Origin: Candidatus Sulfotelmatobacter sp.
Lineage (GTDB): Bacteria > Acidobacteriota > Terriglobia > Terriglobales > Acidobacteriaceae
Direction of reading: 5' to 3'
Length of the DNA stretch: 64,000 nt
Assembly (NCBI GenBank): GCA_025462865.1
Contig: JAOAPI010000046.1
Coordinates: forward strand, 79,517 to 143,516
The notes under the pieces were generated by a model. The model was not told where the DNA came from and searched no databases. It saw nothing but the letters and a program-made list of their open reading frames with translations. The position numbers were made by a program, and so were the translations under genes. Positions 52,544 to 61,210 of the stretch are shown piece after piece (the stretch's first letter is position 1; each line of letters begins with the position of its first letter).

Positions 52544-53371
52544 ATGGCTAAGATTCCAACCGCAATTCGAGTGGCGAAGTTTCGCTCCCCAATTTTCCTG
52601 ACGATTGCTTTATCTCTTCTGCTCGGAGCCCTCGCGGCGCAAGACCGCGACGGAGACTCTGGTCGCTATGTCATTCTCAACGCGCAGTATGGCACCGAGC
52701 ATAACCATGTCGACGTCACTAACCGCTTGCGGGAACTAGCCCGCCGCGATCTGCAGTTCCGCGTCGAGTACAACACCATCAATGCGGACCCTGCTCCCGG
52801 CCGTTCGAAAGTTCTCCGCGTCTATGCGCGGGATATGAATGGCGAGGAGCGAGCATTCGACTTCCGCGACGGCAGCATTTTTGACGGCGCCCAGTTCCGC
52901 GGCTGGCAACGCGCAGACTGGGGCGATGAACATTGGCAGGGCGGCTGGAATGGCCGATACGCCGAACATGAGCATGACGCCGACCGCCGCGACTTCAGAG
53001 ACGATCACGACGCCGACCGCCACAGGGATCATGATTCCGGCGAATTTCTCATTCTCAGTGCGCAATATGGCACCGAGCGCCGCCACGTCGACGTCACCCA
53101 TCGTCTGAAAGAGCTGGCACGTCGAGACGTGCGCTTCCGCATGGACAACCACACCTTCGGCGTCGATCCCGATTACGGCCACCACAAAGTGCTCCGCATC
53201 TATGCCCGAGATCACGAAGGACGAGAACGTATGTTCGAGTATCTCGAACACGGCTGGGTTGACGGATCTCAGTTTCGCGGCTGGGGACGCGGCGAGTGGG
53301 CCAACGAAAATGAACGCTGGAGCGGCCGCTGGAACCTCGAAGAACACGAGCACGAACACGACCGCCGATAG
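52544..53371 (+). CDS. Secreted protein with duplicated DUF3395-like domain
   Basis: Protein of 275 residues; AGGAG lies before the ATG, and a signal peptide occupies residues about 1-33 (PIFLTIALSLLLGALAAQ). Two copies of one domain follow (about residues 40-120 and 165-250): the first has YVILNAQYGTEHNHVDVT, LRELARRDLQF and VLRVYARDMNGEE, the second FLILSAQYGTERRHVDVT, LKELARRDVRF and VLRIYARDHEGRE. They resemble DUF3395, found at the C-terminus of DNAJC11-type proteins. The spacer and tail are rich in Asp, His and Arg (HDADRRDFRDDHDADRHRDH) and may bind metal. Function unknown. Confidence 0.75.
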   Translation: MAKIPTAIRVAKFRSPIFLTIALSLLLGALAAQDRDGDSGRYVILNAQYGTEHNHVDVTNRLRELARRDLQFRVEYNTINADPAPGRSKVLRVYARDMNGEERAFDFRDGSIFDGAQFRGWQRADWGDEHWQGGWNGRYAEHEHDADRRDFRDDHDADRHRDHDSGEFLILSAQYGTERRHVDVTHRLKELARRDVRFRMDNHTFGVDPDYGHHKVLRIYARDHEGRERMFEYLEHGWVDGSQFRGWGRGEWANENERWSGRWNLEEHEHEHDRR

Positions 53372-53450
53372 TTGGAAGTTGTAAAGAGTGGCCCGGTAAG
53401 TCTCAGCCCCTGCCACCAACTCGCGTACCGACGCCCTAGATAAAAGCCCC

Positions 53451-53474
53451 GTAGAGACGTAGCTTGCTACGTCT
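53451..53474. repeat. 24-base palindromic repeat, copy 2
   Basis: Identical to 51359-51382 over 24 bases, with the same 9-2-9 inverted repeat. The two copies are 2.1 kb apart and flank three small genes. Function unknown. Confidence 0.75.
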
Positions 53475-53544
53475 CTGCCGGCGCCACCCCACTCCTGTCA
53501 TCAATCTGCGGACGTCCGTACCGCAAATCTGCGGACTACCGCCC

Positions 53545-53629
53545 CTGTCATCGTGAGCGAAGCATGACGACCACGGAGTGGACGTCATGCGCAAGTCGAA
53601 CGATCCCATACCTGCCGTAAAGAGACCTC
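53545..53629. repeat. Dispersed intergenic repeat, copy 1 (about 85 bases)
   Basis: CTGTCATCGTGAGCGAAGC at the start, GAGTGGACGTCATGCG in the middle and AGAGACCTC at the end are matched, with changes, by the copy at 55539-55628. Both are in the noncoding DNA on either side of the sulfotransferase gene. Confidence 0.65.
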
Positions 53630-53801
53630 TCTCAGTTTGACTATCCTGCCCACGTGATCGGCCGCGCTATTCTTTACAAAATTTTATGATTGAAATCTTT
53701 TGTTTTCGAGTATGATGGCGCGCAACCAAAACCTGCCGCGCATTCGCCATGGCAATCTTCTTTGCCGGGCAGGCACTAGCATTACAGGGGAAAACCATAC
53801 G

Positions 53802-55376
53802 ATGAAGAGATCGGCTCCGCTACAGCCGTGCCTTGTGTTAACGATTTTTATCCTGGGTGTTCTAACAGTTGGCTGTGGAGGGACAAAGTTACTCGATCCC
53901 CCGGGCGCAGCCACGGTATCGGTATTGCCGACACAAAATCCACTCGTCGCAAACTACACGGTGTTGACCGGGCTGGCATGTCCCGGACAGGTCATGATCC
54001 AATTTGGCCCCGACGCCTCCTACGGACGAAATACCGCATGGTATGCCGTGCCCGCTTCTCGTCACGCGTCCACCATCCTTGTCGCTGGCATGAAAGCCTC
54101 CACCACATACCACATGCGGGCCCAGGTACAGGAGATCTGCCCGGATGCCATCAACACCCTCGTCAGCGCCGATACCACATTCACAACCGGCGCATTGCCT
54201 TCTCTTCCTTTTCCGTCTCTTTCTGTCTCTCGCCCCAATCCCTCTCCTAGTTCTTCGGAAAATCCAGGAATAGAGATGGTCGACATCGTGAATCCCGGTG
54301 TCCCGGCTCTTTTCACCGATCGCGATGCCAACCCCATCTGGTATTACGATGTCGGTCAGGGAAATTTCCCGTATACCTACAAACTACTTCCGAATGGGCA
54401 CATGATTCTCAGCATCACCCTGGCGGGGTTCAACTCCCTCTTGCGGGAAGTTGACCTTTCCGGAAAAACTATCCGCGAAATGTATGTCGCGGCTCTGGGT
54501 CAGAAAATGCAGTCTGCCGGATATGATTTCGCACCCACGGCTTACCATCACGATTTGCTTCCACTCACGAATGGCCATGTCATTGTTCTTACATACTTCA
54601 CTAAGGATTTCACTGATCTCCCCGGCTATCCCGGTACCACATCCGTGGTCGGCGATGGCATTATCGATCTCGACGAAAATTGGAATCCTGTCTGGGCGTG
54701 GAACTCTTTCGACCATCTCGACGTAAACCGCCACCTCAACGGACTGCCCGACTGGACTCACAGTAATGCGCTCGTTTACTCCGCTGCCGATGGCAATCTC
54801 ATCCTCTCTATGCGCCATCAATCGTGGGTCCTCAAGATCGAGTACAACAACGGCGCCGGAGCCGGGGATGTCCTTTGGAAACTCGGATACCAGGGCGATT
54901 TCTCCCTCGCCCAGGGCAGCGATCCCAGCCTCTGGTTTTCCTTCCAGCATTTTCCCTCGATCGTCACCCAAAGCGGTCGCCAGACGACTCTCAGTATTTG
55001 GGACAACGGCGATAATCGCGTCCTCGACGTAACCGGTACAACTTGTGGCACCGATCCTCTGTTCACGCCGTGCTACTCGCGCGCAACCGTCTTTGAACTC
55101 GACGAAAGCACGATGTCCGCAAACCTGCTTTGGGACAATCTACCCGGCGAATTCTCTTTCTGGGGAGGCAGCATCAATCAGCTCGCCAACGGGAATGTCG
55201 AGTTCGACATCAACGCTCCCAGCCCACCTCCATCCCCCACTCTTGGTTCTGAGATTCACGAGGTAACGCGAGATTCGCCTCCACAACTCGTCTGGGTACT
55301 CGATATCGACGCCTTCAACGCTTACCGCGCCTACCGCGTCCCCAGCCTTTACCCTGACGTGAGTTGGCAATACTGA
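53802..55376 (+). CDS. Arylsulfotransferase (ASST)-like lipoprotein
   Basis: Protein of 524 residues from ATG 53802 with AGGGGAAAA upstream. Lipoprotein signal with VGCGG. After an Ig-like region (about 40-140) and a Pro/Ser linker, residues about 170-520 form a six-bladed propeller of the arylsulfotransferase family: NPIWYYDVGQGNFPYTYKL, YHHDLLPLTNGHVIVL, DGIIDLDENWNPVWAWNSFD, DWTHSNALVYSAADGN and ILSMRHQSWVLKI. His residues in YHHD, DWTHSN and MRHQ match the positions used for sulfate transfer in ASST. It probably acts at the cell surface; whether it transfers sulfate between phenols or has another role is unknown. Confidence 0.82.
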   Translation: MKRSAPLQPCLVLTIFILGVLTVGCGGTKLLDPPGAATVSVLPTQNPLVANYTVLTGLACPGQVMIQFGPDASYGRNTAWYAVPASRHASTILVAGMKASTTYHMRAQVQEICPDAINTLVSADTTFTTGALPSLPFPSLSVSRPNPSPSSSENPGIEMVDIVNPGVPALFTDRDANPIWYYDVGQGNFPYTYKLLPNGHMILSITLAGFNSLLREVDLSGKTIREMYVAALGQKMQSAGYDFAPTAYHHDLLPLTNGHVIVLTYFTKDFTDLPGYPGTTSVVGDGIIDLDENWNPVWAWNSFDHLDVNRHLNGLPDWTHSNALVYSAADGNLILSMRHQSWVLKIEYNNGAGAGDVLWKLGYQGDFSLAQGSDPSLWFSFQHFPSIVTQSGRQTTLSIWDNGDNRVLDVTGTTCGTDPLFTPCYSRATVFELDESTMSANLLWDNLPGEFSFWGGSINQLANGNVEFDINAPSPPPSPTLGSEIHEVTRDSPPQLVWVLDIDAFNAYRAYRVPSLYPDVSWQY

Positions 55377-55722
55377 AAGACCCGCCGAGTGTCACACGCT
55401 TTAATACTCTGAATAGAGCCGTACTCCTGCCTTGAAGGTGCGGCGCCAGCCACGCCTCCCGAGTTCATGGGTGGGAGCAGTACTTGAGCGCTGCAATCAG
55501 AAGTCAGACAAGGCAAAGGGCCTCAGGCCGGTACGCCTCTGTCATCCAGAGCGAAGCATAACGCCCACGAAGTGGACGTCATGCGGAGTCGAAGGACCCC
55601 ACACCCGCGTGAAGCCATCAGAGACCTCGCAAGGAATCCTTGCCGATGCCTTGGGGTTCGCACGCAGATATGGGACGACATGACGCGATCGAGCAGGAAC
55701 CCACCGGGACTCCGCTGCTACA
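55377..55722. other. Intergenic region of 346 bases with a dispersed repeat
   Basis: Holds the second copy of the 85-90-base repeat (55539-55628). Otherwise I see no gene, terminator or clear promoter. Confidence 0.5.
55539..55628. repeat. Dispersed intergenic repeat, copy 2 (about 90 bases)
   Basis: CTGTCATCCAGAGCGAAGC, AGTGGACGTCATGCG, AGTCGAAGGACCCC and AGAGACCTC correspond to the copy at 53545-53629 with about three quarters of positions alike by eye. The 5' core also resembles 28844-28868. Confidence 0.65.
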
Positions 55723-56544
55723 ATGCGGCGCATGTCCGCCAGTTCGCCCGACCCTACCCATCCCGATCTCGTGACCGTCGCCGCGATCGCCATCGTCGCC
55801 ACAGTAATTGCAAACTTGATTCACGAAGGCCTTGGTCACGGAGGCATGTGCGTAGCCACAGGTGGCCGCCCGCTGGTGCTCTCCACCGTGCACTTCGATT
55901 GCAGAGCGGACACGCGTCTTGTGGCGGCGGGCGGGACGCTCGCCAATCTGATCTTTGGAGCCCTGTTCTGGATCGCCTCGCGCGCCGTCAAACGGTCCGC
56001 TTCCTGGCGTTATTTTTTCTGGTTGCTGATGACTTTCAATTTGTTGAGCGCCGGCGGATATTTTCTATTCTCTGGCATCGGCAACATTGGCGACTGGGCG
56101 GCGGTAGTGGCGGGATGGCAGCCCGCCTGGGCATGGCGCGTAGGCTTGGCTGCGCTGGGGGTCGTTACCTATTTCTTTGTGTTTGTGCCTCTGTCCCTGC
56201 GCGAATTGCTTCCATTTCTAGGAAACGACGTGAAGCTCCGCGTGCGGCGAGCGCGCCAACTCACGGTCACGCCTTATCTCACCGCCGGAGTCCTCTCTTG
56301 CGTGGCCGGCGCGCTGAATCCCGTGAGTCCGCTATTGATCCTGATCTCCGCTGCCGCTGCGTCATTTGGCGGCAACTCCGGACTGGCATGGATGTCGAAT
56401 CTGCTCTCTGGCCCGCGCTTCCCCAGCACCGAATTCCAGATGCCCGAAATCGAACGCAGCCTGGGATGGATCATCGCCGCCGTCGTCGTGGCGACAGCTT
56501 TCATCGCGGGACTCGGACCCGGCGTGAAGTTTCATCCGCCCTAG
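55723..56544 (+). CDS. Polytopic membrane protein with M50-like HExxxH motif
   Basis: Protein of 273 residues (or 270 from ATG 55732) with about six hydrophobic helices. In the first helix, ANLIHEGLGHGG places His, Glu and His as HEGLGH, one residue longer than the HExxH of M50 site-2 proteases, and a later NPVSP may correspond to the NxxPxxxxDG region only weakly. It may therefore be a degenerate metalloprotease-like protein or a transporter-type protein with a chance match. It does not resemble a solved family I can name. It lies between repeats and the GloVer protein gene. Confidence 0.65.
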   Translation: MRRMSASSPDPTHPDLVTVAAIAIVATVIANLIHEGLGHGGMCVATGGRPLVLSTVHFDCRADTRLVAAGGTLANLIFGALFWIASRAVKRSASWRYFFWLLMTFNLLSAGGYFLFSGIGNIGDWAAVVAGWQPAWAWRVGLAALGVVTYFFVFVPLSLRELLPFLGNDVKLRVRRARQLTVTPYLTAGVLSCVAGALNPVSPLLILISAAAASFGGNSGLAWMSNLLSGPRFPSTEFQMPEIERSLGWIIAAVVVATAFIAGLGPGVKFHPP

Positions 56545-56780
56545 CCAATCCTGGCGCGTGACTCCTGTCCGCTGCCTTTGATCTCCCCGAAATCTCCACC
56601 GCCGCCACCGCCGACGTACTTTAGCTCTCTTTGATTGACCATTTCGGGAAGACGCAGTATAAATCCTTTGCTACCTGTGCTGGCTGCGGCCACAGGCCTA
56701 CTTCCCCTTGTTGTCATCCGAGTTAAGGCAGCGTATCGCTGAGTTTTCGACCAATCGAAAACCACCTCAGGAGTTCTAAA

Positions 56781-58388
56781 ATGCAAAGCGCAAAGCTGCG
56801 TCACTCCGTGATATTTCTTGCTCTCCTGGCTCTGGCTTTTGCCACGCAGGTTCAAGCGCAAACCTACACCGACTTGTTTGACCTTGATGGAACCTCACAT
56901 GGTTGTTGTCCCATTAATCCGGCTGCAATCGCCCAGGGCCGCGACGGAAATGTTTACGGCACGACCATTTCCGGAGGCGCCAATGGGCGCGGCAACATCT
57001 TCAAGAGCACCCCGACCGGCACCATCACGATCCTCCACGATTTCAACACCACCGATGGCAGCAGTCCGCAGGGCGGCCTCACGCTGGGCGCGGACGGCAA
57101 TTTCTATGGATCAACCACGTTTGGCGGCAGCCACTCTGCCGGAACCCTTTTCAAAGTCACTCCCAGCGGAACCTTCACGACGATCTACAACTTCACCAAT
57201 GGTGCCGACGCAGGATTCCCGCACGCCTCTCCAATTTTCGGCACGGACGGCAAGCTATACGGCGTTAGCGGCACGGGTTCCAACGGTTTGGTTTACCGAT
57301 CGACGACGGCGGGTGTGCTCACGCCTCTGGCGCCCCTCGGAATTCAGTGCGATTCGCCGCTGGTCCCGGGTACGGACGGCAAGTTTTACGGCATCACGAA
57401 CCTTGGCGGCGCGAACAGTCGCGGACAAGTATTCTCCGTCACGACGGCGGGCATCGTTAAGACAGTCTTCAGCTTCAACGATCCCACCGGCGCTTTGCCC
57501 TTCGGCCCGCTTCTACAAGCGCCCGACGGCAATCTCTACGGCACTGCCTCCGTTGGCGGCACCAATGGCGGGGGTGTGGTCTATAAGCTCACCCTCGCGG
57601 GCGTTTACACGGTGCTGCACAACTTCGACAACGTAAACCGCGTGAATGGATTTACTCCGACCACGGGCGTGGTCGAGGGCAGTGATGGGTTCCTCTACGG
57701 CGTCACATCGGTCGGCGGCTCAAACCTCGGCGGGACGATTTTCCAAGTGAAAACCGACGGCACCGGCTTCGCCATCGTCCACAATTTCGACACCACCCAC
57801 GGCTCGGGGCCCGACTCCATGATCACACTCCACACCAGCGGAAAGATCTTCGGTCTGACCAATTCTGGCGGATCGCACAACGATGGGGTCCTCTATAGCT
57901 TCGCCAACAACCTGAAGTCGTTCGTGCAGCCGGTGACTCTGCAATCGGCGAAAGTAGGCGCGGCCGTCGGACTACTCGGCCAAAACTTCTCCACCGCAAC
58001 GCAAGTATTGTTCGGCGCTGGGGCAGGCACCTTCACGGCAACTGGTAACACATTCATCACTGCGAAACCAGTCGAAGGCGCAACCACCGGATTCATCACA
58101 GTGAAGGAACCCGGAGGCGATCAGCTCACTACCAAGAAATTCAAGATCGCCCCTGGCATCATCAGCTTCTCGCCAACCAGCGGCGCGGTGGGAACCTCCG
58201 TCACAATCACCGGAACGACCCTGACCGGCGCCACATCGGTGAAGTTCAACGGCAAGGCCGCAACTTTCACCGTCGGCTCCGACACAAATATCACCACTTC
58301 GGTCCCGGGGGGAGCCACTACCGGAAAGATTTCTGTGACCACTCCTGGAGGTAGCGCTTCCAGTACAACCGACTTCACCGTGAACTAG
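56781..58388 (+). CDS. Secreted GloVer tandem-repeat protein with IPT/TIG domain
   Basis: Protein of 535 residues; CAGGAG precedes the ATG. Signal peptide (residues about 8-28, SVIFLALLALAFATQVQAQ). About eight 'GloVer'-type repeats follow (YGTTISGGANGRGNIFKST, YGSTTFGGSHSAGTLFKVT, ILHDFNTTDGSSPQGGLTL), a propeller-like repeat common in soil bacteria, then two beta-sandwich (IPT/TIG) units from about residue 380: PVTLQSAKVGAAVGLLGQ and ISFSPTSGAVGTSVTITGTT. Probably a surface or extracellular protein; the ligand is unknown. Confidence 0.85.
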   Translation: MQSAKLRHSVIFLALLALAFATQVQAQTYTDLFDLDGTSHGCCPINPAAIAQGRDGNVYGTTISGGANGRGNIFKSTPTGTITILHDFNTTDGSSPQGGLTLGADGNFYGSTTFGGSHSAGTLFKVTPSGTFTTIYNFTNGADAGFPHASPIFGTDGKLYGVSGTGSNGLVYRSTTAGVLTPLAPLGIQCDSPLVPGTDGKFYGITNLGGANSRGQVFSVTTAGIVKTVFSFNDPTGALPFGPLLQAPDGNLYGTASVGGTNGGGVVYKLTLAGVYTVLHNFDNVNRVNGFTPTTGVVEGSDGFLYGVTSVGGSNLGGTIFQVKTDGTGFAIVHNFDTTHGSGPDSMITLHTSGKIFGLTNSGGSHNDGVLYSFANNLKSFVQPVTLQSAKVGAAVGLLGQNFSTATQVLFGAGAGTFTATGNTFITAKPVEGATTGFITVKEPGGDQLTTKKFKIAPGIISFSPTSGAVGTSVTITGTTLTGATSVKFNGKAATFTVGSDTNITTSVPGGATTGKISVTTPGGSASSTTDFTVN

Positions 58389-58736
58389 TGGACTAGAAGC
58401 GATTCCCGGCCGCGCGGCAATGATCGGTTTTTAGTCGGCCCGGCCAAAGTCCCTTTTCCTTTCAACAACTTACCTCCACCCAATCCCCCTATCAACCGCT
58501 AAACCCCGTTTTTCACCCGTTCGTTGCGTTAATGATGCGCATCTCGTTCCCCTCCAATAAGATCGCTTCAGACCAACACCCAGGGAAACGTGTACAAACT
58601 AGGTTTAATCCCAAGGGAAAGCCATAGGTTGTTGGGTTTCGTGGGCTAGGATCTCAGGCAAGCCAGACAATTCACCCGGTCTTTTCTGAGAACTGAAAAC
58701 GAGAACTGAAGCTAGAAGCTAGGAGCCTCTTAATAC
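58389..58736. other. Intergenic region of 348 bases upstream of the radical SAM gene
   Basis: Contains pyrimidine-rich sequence (58440-58560) and, close to the radical SAM start, the short tandem repeat GAGAACTGAAAACGAGAACT and GCTAGAAGCTAGGAG (58685-58725), the last part of which is the ribosome site AGGAG. No gene or terminator hairpin is seen. Confidence 0.5.
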
Positions 58737-60935
58737 ATGCGCAAGCCGATCAAGTACGTGGAAAAAGCAGTCACCGTCGCCGCGAAAGGCGCTTGGGCGG
58801 TCTTTGACCGTTTGAATCAGATCAAGCAAAATCCTTCGCCCACTCCCAAGTGGTCCGACAAACCTCTGCTCAAATCCTACGAAAAGTCGAAGCCACCGCT
58901 CGGCTGGCCGCGCTCCACTGATTCGCTCTGCCCGAAGTGTGTTCCGGAAATCCGCCAGCAGATTCTCGACGGCAAACTGCCGCACGAAGTCTTGATGAAC
59001 GAAAAGATTGGCGAGATCAAGGCCACCATCGTCGAGCGTGATGGAAAGATTTTGATGGTAAAAGATTGCCCTGTCCATGGCCACTTCGAAGACGTGATGT
59101 CGATCGACACCGATTTCTCGAAGCACCTCGAAGACGTTTTTCCCGGACGCGACATCGCCGCGCACGCTGACGAGAAGCTGCATCATCACGGATCTTCAAC
59201 CGTGAAATATGGACGCGGCTCCGTGCTGACGATCGATCTCACAAATCGCTGCAACATGATGTGCGATCCCTGTTTCATGGACGCGAACCAGGTCGGCTTC
59301 GTCCACGAACTGCAATGGGAAGAAATCAAGACCATGCTCGACAATGCGATTACGATTAAGCCGCGTCGTCAGATGAGCGTGCAGTTCTCCGGCGGCGAGC
59401 CCACGTTGTCCCCATATTTCTTGGACGCCGTTCGCTACGCACGCAAAGTTGGATACAACTCCGTGCAAGCTGCGACCAATGGAATTGAATTCGCAAAAAG
59501 TTTTGAATTCTGTCAGCAGGCCGTTGAAGCCGGCATGCGCTACGCGTATCTGCAATTCGACGGAATCGGCAACGCCGCTAATGCTCACCGCATGGTCGGC
59601 AACTTGTTCGACGTGAAATTAAAAGCAATCGAGAATCTGCACAAAGCAGGAGTAGAAATTGTTCCGGTAGTAACGATCGTCAACGGCATCAACAACGAAC
59701 AAGTCGGACGCATCATCAAGTTCGCGCTCGACAATCCAAAAACGATCGGCTTCTTGTCCTTCCAACCCGTAAGCTTCACCGGCCGCGACGAAGCCGTCAC
59801 CGACGACCGCCGCCAAGCCCAGCGCTATACCCTCTCTCACTTAGCTCACGATGTAAAAAATCAAACCGGATTAGGCGAACCCAGCCGCGACTGGTTCCCA
59901 ATTTCTTTCATGGGCACATTTTCCGACTGGGCAGATCTCATGCACGCCAACGACGTCAAAAACGACTGGGGCCAACTCTCCTGCGGTTGCCATCCGAACT
60001 GTGGAACGGGGATGGCGGTGATGATTGATAAGGAAACTAAGGAGGCGGTGCCGGTTACTGCTTTCTTGAAGGGCGATCAACTGGCTAAGGATATTGCGAA
60101 GGTGAATGATGCGGCGCGCGGGAAGTTTCTCACTGTGTTTGGCATGGCGCTATGTTTGATGAAGAACTACGATCCGTTTCAATCGCCAACACATTTTAAG
60201 TTGATGGATCTGTTGCGGAAGTTTGACAAGAACTTTAACGCGACGGGAAAGAATTATGGGAAGGTTGGTCCGGACCGGACGGTGGACGACGTGATGAAGC
60301 GGCGTAACGATCGGTGGAACTTCCTGTTTATCGCGGGAATGTGGTTCCAGGATCTGTTCAATTACGACTTCCGGCGAACGGAGCAGTGCATTATTCCTTA
60401 CGCGACGCAGGAAGGTGAGATTTCATTCTGCGCTTACAACACCGGCGTGGGATGGAGAAATATTATCGAGAAGATGCACATGACGGCCACGCTTACCAAG
60501 TGGTATGAAGAACATGGGCGGCACGAGATTTTTGCGGGCGGCAAGAAAGTAAAGATGGACGACGAGACGCATTCACTGCTGCTGCGCGAAAATATTGTGA
60601 CGACGGAATTGCAGCATGACCTGGACAATCTGGGGATCGCGAAAAACGCGCGCGAAGAGAAGAAGCGAGCGCGGGATCTAAAAGCGGCTTCCGCTTCCCG
60701 GCTTCCGGCTTCCGGCGATGAGAGTGCGATTCCGGCCGCGGCGCATCGTGGACCCGCAAAGAATGATGAGGCTTACAACGCGCGCATGGCTTCGCTTTAT
60801 CGCGAAGTAGTGTTGAAGGAAAAACCCGCTGTCGCCGAGAACGGATTCATTCCGCTGGGCGCGCTGGGCAAGGCAAACGGCAATGGAGAGAAGGCTGCGA
60901 AGCCGGAAGTTGCCGAGCCGGTTGCTGGGGATTAG
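58737..60935 (+). CDS. Radical SAM protein of the Tes (tetraether synthase)/MJ0619-like family
   Basis: Protein of 732 residues; AGGAG lies 11 bases before ATG 58737. N-terminal zinc-binding part: Cys65-x-x-Cys68 (SLCPKC) and Cys111 in CPVHGHFED. The radical SAM core has Cys172, Cys176 and Cys179 in NRCNMMCDPCF and GGEPT at 219-223. Further Cys at 416, 418 and 422 (SCGCHPNCGTG) and in EQCIIPYATQEGEISFCAYN could bind extra iron-sulfur clusters. This arrangement matches archaeal Tes, which joins lipid tails by C-C bond formation. In Acidobacteriota the related lipid is the membrane-spanning iso-diabolic acid, so that role is inferred. The C-terminal 90 residues are low complexity. Confidence 0.83.
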   Translation: MRKPIKYVEKAVTVAAKGAWAVFDRLNQIKQNPSPTPKWSDKPLLKSYEKSKPPLGWPRSTDSLCPKCVPEIRQQILDGKLPHEVLMNEKIGEIKATIVERDGKILMVKDCPVHGHFEDVMSIDTDFSKHLEDVFPGRDIAAHADEKLHHHGSSTVKYGRGSVLTIDLTNRCNMMCDPCFMDANQVGFVHELQWEEIKTMLDNAITIKPRRQMSVQFSGGEPTLSPYFLDAVRYARKVGYNSVQAATNGIEFAKSFEFCQQAVEAGMRYAYLQFDGIGNAANAHRMVGNLFDVKLKAIENLHKAGVEIVPVVTIVNGINNEQVGRIIKFALDNPKTIGFLSFQPVSFTGRDEAVTDDRRQAQRYTLSHLAHDVKNQTGLGEPSRDWFPISFMGTFSDWADLMHANDVKNDWGQLSCGCHPNCGTGMAVMIDKETKEAVPVTAFLKGDQLAKDIAKVNDAARGKFLTVFGMALCLMKNYDPFQSPTHFKLMDLLRKFDKNFNATGKNYGKVGPDRTVDDVMKRRNDRWNFLFIAGMWFQDLFNYDFRRTEQCIIPYATQEGEISFCAYNTGVGWRNIIEKMHMTATLTKWYEEHGRHEIFAGGKKVKMDDETHSLLLRENIVTTELQHDLDNLGIAKNAREEKKRARDLKAASASRLPASGDESAIPAAAHRGPAKNDEAYNARMASLYREVVLKEKPAVAENGFIPLGALGKANGNGEKAAKPEVAEPVAGD

Positions 60936-60969
60936 TTAGCTTTTAGCTCTTAGCCATTAGCTTTTAGCT
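60936..60969 (+). repeat. 13-base direct repeat TTAGCTTTTAGCT
   Basis: TTAGCTTTTAGCT occurs at 60936-60948 and 60957-60969, directly after the radical SAM stop codon and before its terminator. A similar AGCTA-rich stretch precedes the gene (58709-58725). Function unknown; it may be a slipped-strand simple repeat. Confidence 0.6.
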
Positions 60970-60979
60970 TGAAACATCG

Positions 60980-61004
60980 GGGTCGCCTGCGGGCGACCCT
61001 TTTT
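60980..61004 (+). terminator. Intrinsic terminator after the radical SAM gene
   Basis: GGGTCGCC (60980-60987) pairs perfectly with GGCGACCC (60992-60999) over a TGCG loop, followed by five T. It lies 45 bases past the stop codon and ends the plus-strand transcript. Confidence 0.93.
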
Positions 61005-61210
61005 GTTGGTATGTAACACGACGGGGTAGAGACGATGGTGAACATCCCGTCTCCCGTCGCTCCCCGAGTTTTGCAAACGAGGGCAACAATTATGTTTTCG
61101 TATCTTAACGCGAACTAGCGTCGGGAGGACTCTGTCCAACTATTAACTGCCCCACTCGTCGGAACCCGGGACGACGTGCGGGCACCCCAGCATGTTGTTG
61201 GACGGTGACG

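Larger units (their letters stand above)
53372..53801. other. Intergenic region of 430 bases with two dispersed repeats
   Basis: It contains the palindromic repeat at 53451-53474, the direct repeat AATCTGCGGAC around 53500-53535 and the longer repeat 53545-53629. From about 53630 to 53700 the sequence is AT-richer and may hold the promoter of the sulfotransferase gene. No gene is seen. Confidence 0.5.

Noticed and set aside
55572..56561. 329-codon plus-strand frame rich in Arg and Ser
   Set aside because: Out-of-frame shadow of the membrane protein gene 55723-56544; composition (RRSR, SRDRRR) is typical of a shadow frame.
56818..57636. 272-codon plus-strand frame within the GloVer gene
   Set aside because: Shadow frame; Arg/Ala/Ser-rich, no start site, while the main frame has clear repeats.
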